Shown here piece after piece: positions 1 to 12,000 of a stretch of 64,000 nucleotides of DNA. The translations under genes and the position numbers were made by a program. The number at the start of each line of letters is the position of its first letter. Position 1 is the stretch's first letter. This DNA is from Rhizobium sp. CB3090 (GTDB lineage Bacteria; Pseudomonadota; Alphaproteobacteria; Rhizobiales; Rhizobiaceae). Location: the NCBI RefSeq assembly GCF_029714285.1, contig NZ_CP121663.1, positions 186,001-250,000 of the forward strand, given 5' to 3'. The notes beneath the pieces are model-generated. The model searched no databases. It was not told where the DNA came from and worked only from the letters and a program-made list of their open reading frames with translations.

Positions 1-3000
1 GCAGGGGGCAACTTCGCCGCCGCTCCTGGCTCGGTTGACCTATTCGATGTCGTTGCGCGCAACATCCACGTCAATGCGGCGATCTACGGCAAAACCATCC
101 GGCTGACGGGCGGCGCGAGCCAATACAACTATGCGACCGATGAGGCGACGGCGCTGACGGCCACGTCGGGCACGCCGGAATACGCCATCGACGGTACCGC
201 GCTCGGCGCCATGCAGGCCGACCGCATCAAGATCGTCGTCACCGAGAAGGGTGCCGGCGTCAATATGAGCGGCGACATGGCCGCCAATGCCGGCGAACTG
301 TCGCTCTCGGCCGACGGCAAGATCTCGATCGGCAATGCCTCGGGCAGCCAGGGTGTCACCATCACCTCGAAGAACAAGGTGACGGCCGCCAAGGTGACCT
401 CGAAGGCAAAGGTCGCCATTCAGGCCGATCAGGGGATCACCCTGCAATCGGTGGCGGCCGACGATGATATTGCCCTGTCGAGCGGCAGCGGCCTGTTGAG
501 TGTTGCGGGTGACAGCAACAGCGCCGCCAATCTCGCAATGACATCGGCCGGCGGCATTGCTGCTGCCAATGTGACGGCCGGCGGACCAGCAACGCTGTCG
601 GCCTCTGCCGGCAATATCGGCCTGACGGGAGCGGCCAACAGCACGGGTGCGCTGTCGATCACCGCGACCTCCGGTTCGATCACGGCCGCCTCGCTCCTGA
701 GCTACAACAATATCGGCCTCAATGCCGGCCTCGATATCGCCGTTGCCGACACCGTCTTTGCTCAAGGTACGATTACCGCCACCGGCCGGTCGATATCGAC
801 CGGCGCCACCGTTTCCGGTCTCGACATTGCCGCCACCCAGGCAGGTGGCACGACCGTGCTGGCGAGTGCCGCCGACCTGCAACTGATGGCAACAGGCGGT
901 GCGGTCAGTGCCGCAAGCCTGCTCTCCTCCGGCAATATCACAGTCGATGCGACTTCCCTGACGGCCCAGACGATCACGGCGCATGGTGCCGTCGGCATCG
1001 ATGCCGCCACCAACGTTTCGGGCCAGCTCCTTGCCTCCGGTGATGTCTCCATCAATGGCCAAGGCATTCAGGCGGCGACGATCGCCTCCGGCGTCGACTT
1101 CTCCGCCACCGATGCGGCGGGTGGCAGCATCGCTCTTGGTTCCTCCGGCACCCTCAATCTGACTGCCGGCGCCGGTACCATCACCGCCGGCACGCTGCTG
1201 TCGGCCGGCGATCTGACGGCTGAGGCTGCGCTGCTGAAGACCGACAATCTCACCAGCCACGGCAAGGTCGGCATCGACGGCGGCGTTGATGTCGCCAGCC
1301 AACTGCTCGGCGCCGGCGCGATCACCATCAACGGCAACGCCAATGGCGTCAGCGCCGATCTTCTCGCCTCCGGCGTGGACTTTGCCGCGACCAAATCGGC
1401 CGGCGGCAATATAGTGCTCGCGAGTAGTGGCGATCTGACCATCAATGACAGCGCCGGCGGCATCCAGGCCGGCACCATCCTGACAGCCGGCGCAATCGAT
1501 GCCGTCGGCCAGACGATTAGCGCCGACAACATTACCGGCCATAAGGACATCACGCTCGCTGGCGCTACCAGCACAACGGCCGGCAACGGTCGCGTGGACA
1601 TCAACGGCAAGGTCCTCGGCGCTGGCAATGTCGGCATCACCGGCTCTAGCATCGCGGCCGACGCCATCGTCTCCGGCGTCGATATCACCGCCACCGATGC
1701 CGCCGGCGGCAGGATCGTGCTTGGCACAACGGCAGCCGGGACCGGCAATCTGACATTGACGGCCTCCGGCGCGCTCAGCGCCGGGACGCTGCTGTCGTCA
1801 GGCGATCTCAATGCCAATGCCGCGACCATTGCGGCCGACGACATCTCGGCCCATGGCGACATGACGCTCGGCGGCGCAATCAGCGTTACCGACCAGATCC
1901 TCGGCGCTGGCAACGTATCGATCACCGGCCAGAGCCTTTCCGCTCAGACCTTCGTTGCCGGCATCGACTTTGATGCGACTAGTGCCGCCAGCGGCAATAT
2001 CGTGCTTGGTCAGAGCGGCGATCTATCGGTCTCAACCAACGGCGCATCCACAGCATCGACCATACAGGCCGCTGGTACGATCGACATCAGTGCGGCCTCC
2101 GTTACCGCCGACGCGATCACCGGGCATAAGGACATCACGCTTTCCGGTGCGACCGATGTCAGCGGCCAGGTCCTCGGCGGCGGCGATGTCGGCATCTCTG
2201 GTTCAAGTATCAAGGCCGACGCTATCGTTTCCGGGGTTGATTTCGGCGCGACGGCTGCTTCTGGCGGCATCGTGCTCGCCAGCAGCGGCGACCTGACGCT
2301 TGCCTCGACCGGCAATATCGATGCTGGAACGTTGCTCTCGGCGGGCGATCTTAATGCCAGCGCCGCGGCCATCACAGCCGACAATATTTCGGCCCATGGC
2401 GAGATGACGCTCGGCGGCGTCATCAACGTCGCGGATCAGATTCTCGGCGCGGGCAACGTGCTGATCACCGGCCAGAGCTTGGCCGCCCAGACCCTTGTCG
2501 CGGGTCTCGACTTCGACGCCACCGATGCCGCGGGCGGCAATATCGTGCTTGGCCAGGCCGGCGATCTCACAGTGTCGGTCAGCGGTGCGATGGCCGCGTC
2601 AACCATCCAGGCGGCCGGCACCCTCGATGCGGGCGGTGGCACCATCACTGCGGATGCTGTCACGGGCCACACGAACATCACGCTTTCCGGCGCTACCGGT
2701 ACGACGGCCGCGAGCGGCCGCGTGAATGTCAACAGTCAAGTCCTTGGCGGCGGCGACATCAACATATCGGGTTCCGGCATCGCCGCCGGCGCCATTGTTT
2801 CCGGTGTCGATTTCGCCGCGACGGCAGCCGCCAATGGCAGCATCGTCCAGACGACTAGCGGCAATCTGACGCTCGCCTCAAGCGGAGTAATCGACGCCGG
2901 AACACTGCAATCGGCTGGCGTCCTTTCAGCAGCCGGCACTACCCTGACTGCAGATGCGATTATCGCGCATGGCGACATGGCGCTCGGCGGTGCCATCGCC

Positions 3001-6000
3001 ATTACTGACCAGATCCTCGGCGGCGGAAATGTGCTGATCACCGGCGAGAGCCTGTCAGCGCAGACTCTTGTAGCCGGCCTCGACTTCGGTGCTACCGATG
3101 CCGCCGGCGGCAATATCGTGCTCGGCCAGGCCGGCGACCTGACGGTCTCTGTCGCCGGCGCGGTGGCCGCTTCGACCATGCAGGCGGCCGGCAACATAGA
3201 TGCCAGCGGTTCGACCATCACCGCCGAGGCCATCACGGGCCACAGGAACATCACGCTTTCCGGCACGACAGATGTCAGCAGTCAGGTTCTCGGCGGCAAC
3301 GACGTCAGCATTTCCGGCGCGAGCATTGTTGCCGGTGCTGTCGTTTCCGGCGTCGATTTCGCCGCGACGGCTGCGTCCGGCGGCGGCATCGTGCTCACCG
3401 GCAGCGGCGATCTGACACTGACCGCCTCCGGCGCGCTGAGCGTCGGCACGCTGTTGTCAGCCAGCAATCTCCATGCTACCGGCGCGACCATCACGGCGGA
3501 CAGCGTCAGCGCACATGGCGATATCATGCTCGGCGGCGCGATCAGCGTCACAGATCAGATTCTCGGCGCCGGCAATGTGCTGATCACCGGTCAGAGCCTG
3601 GCGGCTCAGACTCTCGTTGCCGGCATCGACTTTGACGCCACCAATGCGGCCAGCGGCAATATCGTGTTAGGCCAGGCCGGTGACCTCTCGGTCTCGTTGA
3701 GCGGCGCGGTAGCCGCCTCGACCATACAGGCCGCCGGCAGCATCGACGCCAACGCTGCCACCATCACCGCCGATGCCATCACTGGCCACAGGAACATCAC
3801 GCTTTCCGGCACGACAGATGTCAGCAGCCAGGTTCTCGGCGGCAACGACGTCAGCATCTCCGGCTCCGGCATCGCCGCCGGTGCTGTGGTTTCGGGCGTC
3901 GATTTCGCGGCAACTGCTGCGGCCACTGGCAATATCGTACTGGCGGGCAGCGGCGATCTGAGTCTCGTCTCAAGCGGCAGCGTCACTGCCGGCACGCTGT
4001 TGTCGGCCGGCGATCTCAGTGCTACCGGCGCGACTATCACGGCAGACAGCGTCATCGCCCATGGCGATATGACGCTCGGCGGTGCGATCAGCGTTACAAA
4101 TCAGATTCTCGGCGCCGGCAATGTCCTGATCACCGGCCAAAGCCTGACGGCTCATACCCTCGTCTCCGGCATCGACTTTGACGCCACCAATGCGGCTGGC
4201 GGCAATATCGTGCTTGGCCAGGCAGGTGACCTGACCGTCGCGGTCAGCGGCGGCATGGCGGTACCGACCGTGCAGGCCGCCGGTGCGATCGATGCCAGCG
4301 CAGCGACCATCACAGCCGATGCTATCACCGGCCATAAGGACGTCACGCTCTCTGGCGCGACCACCATCAATGGTCAAATCCTTGGCGGCAATGATATCAA
4401 CATCTCCGGCTCCAGCATCAAGGCTGGCACAGTCGTCTCTGGTGTCGACTTCGCCGCGACTGCCGCCGGCGGCGGCAACATCGTGCTCGCCAGCAGCGGC
4501 GACGTTACGCTTGCCTCAACCGGCAATATCAACGCCGGCACGCTGCTGTCGGCCGGCGATCTCAGTGCGACTGGTTCGACCATCACAGCGGACAGCGTGA
4601 CGGCGCATGGCGATATCACGCTCGGCGGCGCGATCAGTATTGCTGACCAAATCCTCGGCTCCAGTAATGTGTTGATTACCGGCCAGAGTCTTTCCACGCA
4701 GACCCTTGTCGCAGGCATCGACTTTGACGCCACCGATGCCGCCGGCGGCAATATCGTGCTTGGTCAAAGCGGCGACCTTTCAGTCTCGGTCAGTGATGCG
4801 GTAGCAGCCTCGACGATACAGGCCGCTGGTACGATCGACATCAACGGCGCAAGCATTACCGCCGACGCAGTTACCGGGCATAAGGACATCACCCTTTCTG
4901 GCGCGACAGCCGGAAGCGGTCGCGTTGACGTCAACGCCCAAATCCTTGGCGCCGGCGACGTCAGCATCTCCGGCTCCAGCATCAAGGCTGAAACGGTTGT
5001 CTCCGGCGTTGACTTCACCGCGACTGCCGCTGGCGGCGGCGATATCGCGCTCGCCAGCAGTGGTGACGTGACGCTTGCCTCGACTGGCAATATAGACGCC
5101 GGTACATTGCTGTCGGCCGGCGATCTCAGTGCCAGCGGCACCACCGTCACCGCCGATGCCGTCACGGCGCATGGCGACGTGATGCTCGGGGGCGGCATCA
5201 GCGTTAGCGGTCAAATTCTTGGTGCCGACAATATCTCGATCACCGGCCAAAGCCTATCCGCGCAGACTCTTATTGCCGGCATCGATTTCGACGCTACCGA
5301 TGCCGCCGGCGGCAATGTCGTGCTTGGTCAAGGCGGCGATCTGACGGTGTCGATCAGTGGCGGCGCGGCGGCCTCGACTATCCAAGCCGCCGGCGCAATC
5401 GACGTTACTGCAGCTTCCGTTACCGCCGATGCGATCACCGGGCATAAAAACATTGCCATTTCCGGTGCTACAGATGTCAGCGGCCAAATCCTCGGCGGTG
5501 GCGACATCGGCATCTCCGGTTCCAGCATCACGGCCGGCGCACTCGTTTCCGGCGTCGACTTTGCGGCGACGGCTGCGGCTGGAGGCAATATCGCACTCGC
5601 CAACAGCGGTGACCTGACGCTTGCCTCGACCGGTACTATCAATGCCGGCACGCTGCTCTCGGCCAGTGGTCTCAGCGTGGCTGGTTCGACAATCACTGCC
5701 GATGCGGTCACAGCCCATCGCAACGTTGCGCTCGATGGCGCCACGGCCATCAGCGGTCAGATCCTCGGCTCCGGCAATGTCCTCATCACCGGCCAGAGCC
5801 TGTCGGCTCAGACCGTCGTTGCCGGCATCGACTTCGATGCCTCCAATGCCTCCGGCGGCGACATTCTGCTCGGATCGAGCGGCGACCTGACGGTCGCAGT
5901 CAGCGGCGCCGCGGCCGCATCCACCGTGCAGGCGGCGGGTACGATCGACATCAATGCGGCGACGATTACCGCCGATGCGATCACCGGGCATAAAAACATT

Positions 6001-9000
6001 GCCATTTCCGGTAAGACGACCGGAAGCGGTCTTGTGGACGTCACCGGCCAAATCCTCGGCGGCGGCGATATCGGCATCTCCGGCTCGGGCATTTCCGCCG
6101 GTGCCATCGTCTCCGGCGTCGATTTCGCCGCAACGGCTATCGCGGGCGGCAATATCGTCCAGACGTCAAGTGGCGACGTGCAGCTCGCCTCGACAGGCGA
6201 TCTCGCCGTCGGCACCTTGCTATCGGCGGGCAATCTCACCGCGCAAGCGCTCAACCTGACGGCAAGCAGCATCACCGGCCATGGCGCCGTCGATCTCACG
6301 GCCAGCGGCACGGCGATCGGAACCGGTCGCGTCGATGTCAGCGGCCAGGTGTTGTCGGCCGGTAACCTTGCGATCGACGGCGCCAGCCTCAATGCCGGCC
6401 TTCTCGTCTCCGGCGTCGATTTCACCGCGACCGCGGCCTCCGGCGGCAATGTCGTCCTGGGATCGTCCGGCGCCATGGACCTGACCCTCTCCGGCAATGC
6501 CGTGGCCGGCACCATCCTGTCGGCGGGCGATTTAACGGCAACGGCGACCGGTCTCCAGGCGGGCAGCATCACCAGCCATGGCAAGGTCGATGTGGTCGGC
6601 AACGTCGATGTCACCAGCCAAATTCTCGCCGCCGGCGACCTGACGCTCAATGGCGGCAGCATCAAAGCGCCGGTGCTGATCTCCGGCATCGACTTTGCCC
6701 CCACCACTGTCGCCGGCGGCAATATCGTGCTGGCGCAATCCGGCGCCATGGGCCTCACCGCGACCGGCGATATCGTCTCGCAAACCATGCTGTCGGCCGG
6801 CGACTTTGCCGCACGAGCTGGCAATCTTACGGCCGACAGCATCACCAGCCACGGCAAAGTGGCGATCACCGCTAGCGGCAATCTCGACATCAGCAACCAG
6901 GTGCTTGCCGCTGGCAACCTTTCAATCACCGGCGGCAGCATCAGCGCCCCAACCCTGATCTCCGGCATCGATTTCACCGCCACCAATGCCGCCAGCGGCA
7001 GCATAGTGCTGGCATCGTCCGGTGACATGCAGCTTACCGCCTCGGCCGGTATTGCAACGTCGACCATGCTGTCGGCCGGTGATATCGACGCCGCTGCTTC
7101 AACCATTGCAGCCGGTGCCGTCACCGCGCATGGCGACGCCACCTTTGCCGGCAGCAACAGCGTCAATGTCACCGGCCAACTCCTTGCAGCCGACGACGCC
7201 GCGCTCTCCGGCCAGACAGTGCATCTGGGCCAGGCCGTCACCGGCGTCGACTTCGCCGCCACCGCGCAATCATCCAACGGCGCCATAGCTCTCGGATCCG
7301 GTGGCAATCTCGACATCACCGCAGCAAGCGCCACAGCCAACACGCTGATCGTCGCAGGCAGCCTCGATGTGGTGGCGAGCGCCTTTACCGGCGGCAACAT
7401 CACCAGCCACGGCGCGGTCTCGATCGGTTCGTCCAGCAGTCCCGGCGCGGTTGCGATCAATGGTCAGCTTCTTGGCGGAAGCAACGTCTCGATCACCGGA
7501 TCGAGCATCAGCGGCAATGTCATCGTCGCCGGCGTCGATTTTGCCGCGACCAGCCAATCGGCCACCGGCAACATCGTCCTTGGCCAGACGGGTGATCTCA
7601 CCTTGAGGGCCACCTCCGGCAGCATAGCCGTCAACAGCCTGATGACGGCCGGCAGCATCGCAGCCACTGCGGCCAACAATGTCAGCGCGAATGCCGTCGC
7701 CCATGGCGACCTGACGATGACCGCCGGCAATGCGATTACCCTCGCCGGCCAGTCGCTTGCGGCGCGCAACGCCACTTTGTCCGCCCGCTCGATGACGATC
7801 GATACGCTGGTTTCCGGCGTCGACTTTGCCGCCACCAGTGCGGCGTCCGGCGGCAGCCTGATGCTGCAGCGCACCGGCACAATGACGCTTGCCGCCGCCA
7901 GCGGCAGCATCAACGCCAATGCGCTGCTCTCCGGCGGCAATTTGGCCGCCACGGCAACGCAGAACATCGGCTATGCCAGCCTGCAGAGCCTCGGCAATGC
8001 CACGCTGACTGCCCCCGGCGCTATCAGCTATACCAGCACCACCCGCGTCGGCGGCAATCTGACGCTCAACACCGGAGTTCTTGATCTCTCCGGCAGCAGG
8101 GGCAGCCTGATTGCCAGCGGCGGCACGCTGATCGTCAATGCCTCGTCGGCCAATCTTTCCGGCAGCAATCTCGTCTTCGGCGGCTTGGGGCTCAACCTTT
8201 CCGGCAATGCCGACCTCTCCAATGCCGATATCAGCACCGTTACCAATGCCGGCGGTTCCGGCGATATCGCCATCTCCGCCGCGGGCCTTACGACGACGGC
8301 CGGCACCTCGCTGCTGGCCGCGCACGACCTGACGCTCAGCCTGCCGTCGCTGGCCAACACCGGTCAGCTTGCTGCCGGCAACAATCTCACCTTCAACATT
8401 GCAGGAGATTTCTACAACAGCCCCTCCGGCCTCGTCTTCTCGGGCTACAACGCCAACCTCTTCGTCGGTGGCGTGCTCACCAATGACCAAGGCGCGATCC
8501 TGTCCGGCAACGGCCTTGCTATCGCCGGGCCGGGCGGCAGCGGACGCAATGGTGCCGTCGTCAACTCCGCCGGCCTCATCCAGTCCGGCGGGAGCATGTC
8601 GATCCTGACTAACGGGTTGACCAACACCACGACCTCCGGACCGACGATCCAGCGCAATGTGCAGATATCCGACGATATCCTGCACGCCTATGACCTCATC
8701 GATGGTGACGGCACCACGACTACCCTTGTTCACCAGTTCGTCGACGAGGACAGGCTCATCAGCTCAGCCGGCCCCGCAGCCAAGATCCGAGCGGGTGGCC
8801 CTCTCACGATTGACGCAACCAACCTCACGAACGCCTACAGCTCGATCGAGACCGACAGCAACATGCTGCTCACCGTCGCGGGCACGCTGACCAATGACGG
8901 AGCCACCCTCAACCGCATTACCGAGGTAACCTGTAACAGCTCGACGCCTTGCCAGTATTACCCGGATGAGACGGTTGAGACGACGACGCTGAACTGCAGT

Positions 9001-12000
9001 GGACCCAACCGGGGATGCCTCGAATTCACCAGCACGACCTATCAGCCCAATCCCAACGGCACGCGCGATCCCTCGAAGGATCTGAACCCCGGCACGACTG
9101 TCACCGGCGTTGCAGCGACGGGGGCGATCTCCGGCGTTATCGAGGCACGCGGCGCTCTCACCATCAACGGTGGCGGTGCGGTCAACAACGTTGCCGCCAA
9201 CGGATCGATCGCGGGTCAGGTGGCAATCGACGCACCTGCGACGACCAACAATCCGCTCGGCGCACTGAACAGCATGACCGCCGGCGGTGCCTTGTTCAAC
9301 GTCAACGCCACCCTTGCCAATGTCGCCGCCAATGGCGGTGCCAGCCTTAGCAGCGGCCCGTCGCTGGCAAGCACCAGCACGACGATCGGCGGCGGCCCGG
9401 CAATCAGCGGCACCACCCTGACGGCAGGAAGCGCCTCGATCAGCGGCGGCAGTTTGTCGGTCAATGGCAGCGCCTCGGTTAGCGGCAACGGCGTGATGGC
9501 TGCTACAGGCGCCATAATCAGCGGCAGCAGTTTGACAGCGGCTGGCGGTGCTTCGGTCAGCGGCAATGGCCTAACGACCGCCGGCGGTACATCTGTCAGC
9601 GGTACCGGCGTCACAGCAGCGAGCGGGCCTTCGATCAGTGGCAACGGCGTGACGGCAGCCGGCGGTACGGCAATCAGCGGCAACGGCCTGACGGCAGGCA
9701 ACGCCTCGGTCAATCCCAACAGCCTGATGGGCAAGCTCACCGCTGCCATCGGCAATAGCGGCAATCTCGCCCAAATCCTGCAGGTAAACGGCGCTCAGCT
9801 CGCCTCGGTTGCCAAGCCGCAGTCCGGTGGCGTCGGCGGCACGGTTCCAGGCCAGGTCTTCCTGTTCGAGACGCGGGCAGCTTTCCTTGACGTCTCGACC
9901 TTCTACGGCTCGGCTTACTTCATCGACCGCATCGGCTACACGCCCGAGACGAAAGTTCCGTTCCTCGGTGACGCCTATTTCGACAATCAGTTCATCGACG
10001 AGCAGATGCGGCAACTGGTCGGCGATGGTCTCGGCGCCGGCTCCTTCATCCCCGGCAACAACGCCACCGAGCAGATGAAGACGCTGCTCGACAATGGTGT
10101 GGCCTATGCCGAGGCCCACGGCCTTTCCCTTGGCCAGGCGCTCACGCCGGAACAGGCGGCATCGCTCACCCAGTCGATCGTCATCTATCAGGCCGAGATC
10201 ATCGACGGCGCACAGGTGCTCGTGCCGGTCGTCTATCTCTCCGCCGCAGACCGCGCGAAGGTCAACGGTTCAGCCGCCGTCATCGCCGGCAACACGGTCA
10301 GCATCGATGCCGGCTCCGTCAATAATTCCGGCGCCATCGCCGCCGCCGACGGCATGACCATCAACGCCACCGACATCAAGGCCAATGGCGGCGTCTTCCT
10401 CGCCGGCGGCAACATGAACCTCAATGCCGCCAACGGCATCACGCTCGCCGCCCAGACGATGAACATCGGCGGCCAGACGGTCGTCGCATCTAGTGGCGGG
10501 ATCACCGCCGGCGGCAATCTGAAGGTGGATGCCGGCGCCAGCAGCCTGACGCTTTCCGGCACCAAGGTGGCGGCCGGCGGCTCGGCGCAGCTTTCCGGCC
10601 AAACCGTGACGCTCGGCGCCATCAAACAGGACAATGGCGGCGTGCAAACGCTCGTCGGCACCACGGTGACGACCGGCGGCAATCTCACCGTCGCCGGCGC
10701 GAGCGGCGTCAACATCATCGCCAGCTCCGCCAAGGTCGGCGGCGACCTCTCCGTCACATCTACAAGCGGTTCGGTCAACATCATCTCCGCCGGCGTCCAG
10801 AACACCACGGTCGACATCAGCCGTGGCACGACCCTCAAGACCACCAGCCAGACGCAACTTGGTTCGTCGCTCACCGCCAGCGGCGCCATGCTGGTGTCGG
10901 GCAACCAGGGTGTTTTGATCGCAGGCTCGTCGCTCGATGCCACGGGCAATCTCGGCATCGTCTCGACCAACGGCAACATCGCGATCACGGCGTCTGAGGA
11001 TCAGACCACCAGCCAGTCGAAAACCAAACCCGGCACTTCCAACGGCTATAAGGGCAGCCAGTCGTCCTCGACCGCACTCACGAGCAATGGGTCCTCGATT
11101 ACCTCCGAGAACGGCGGAGTGAATATCCAGGCCGACACTGGCAACATCAGCGTTATCGGCTCCGATATCGCTGCCAAGGGCGGCACGACAACCCTTATTG
11201 CCAAGGGTGACATCACCATCGGCGAAGCAACCGACAGCGCCTCTTCCTCCGGCAAGTCGGGCTCGAAGAAGACGAGCGAAGCGACGACGACGGCTGAGGG
11301 TTCGTCGATCTCAGGCCAGACCGGCGTCAGCATCGTGTCCACCGGTGGCAACGTCACGATCTCCGCCTCTGATGTCACGGCAGGCGATGCGACCCATACG
11401 GCGGACGCCAATATCAGTGCCGCCGGCAACATCGTCATCGCCTCCGGCAAGGATACGGACGAGACCACCTCCGACAGCAAGTCCAGCGGCTTCCTGTCTT
11501 CATCCAAGACCCACACCCACACCTATGACGAAGATACCGTCGGCTCCTCCATCTCGGCATCCGGCAACATCAACGTCGCTGCCGGCGGTGAGACCGTCGT
11601 CTCCGGCTCCAATATCGCCGCCGGCGACAATCTCAGCCTCTCCGGCTCGACCGTTACCATCATGGGGGCAGAGGAGGAGCACGAGAGCGACAAGCAGACC
11701 AAGAAGTCCGGCATCGGCGTGGGGTCCGGTGGCGGGTTCATCTCGATCTATGGATCGAAGGATTCGAAGAGAAGTCAGAGTGAGACTGACAATATAGGCT
11801 CGACGCTTTCGTCGGGCGGCACGACGACGATCACCTCGACGCAAGGCGACGTCAACATCTTCGGCTCGTCATCGCATTCCGGCGACGGCACGGTGATTTC
11901 GTCGGCGCGCGACGTCAACATCGCACCGGGCGCAGAAGAACAGTCTTCCTCCAGTCAGACCAAGCGCTCCGGCTTCGGCATCGATTTCTCCGTCGGCAGC

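Noticed and set aside
1000..7900. Regular ~280-bp spacing of repeats, considered as a CRISPR-like or non-coding satellite array.
   Set aside because: The repeats are in one open frame, vary mostly at synonymous or conservative positions and form beta-helix units; unit size is far from CRISPR.
40..8733. Long minus-strand frames antisense to the exoprotein gene (for example 40-1542 of 500 codons, 5254-6051, 5808-7460, 7270-8733).
   Set aside because: They are shadows of a GC-rich, codon-biased repetitive gene: low-complexity Ala/Gly/Arg/Asp composition, no domains, no ribosome sites.
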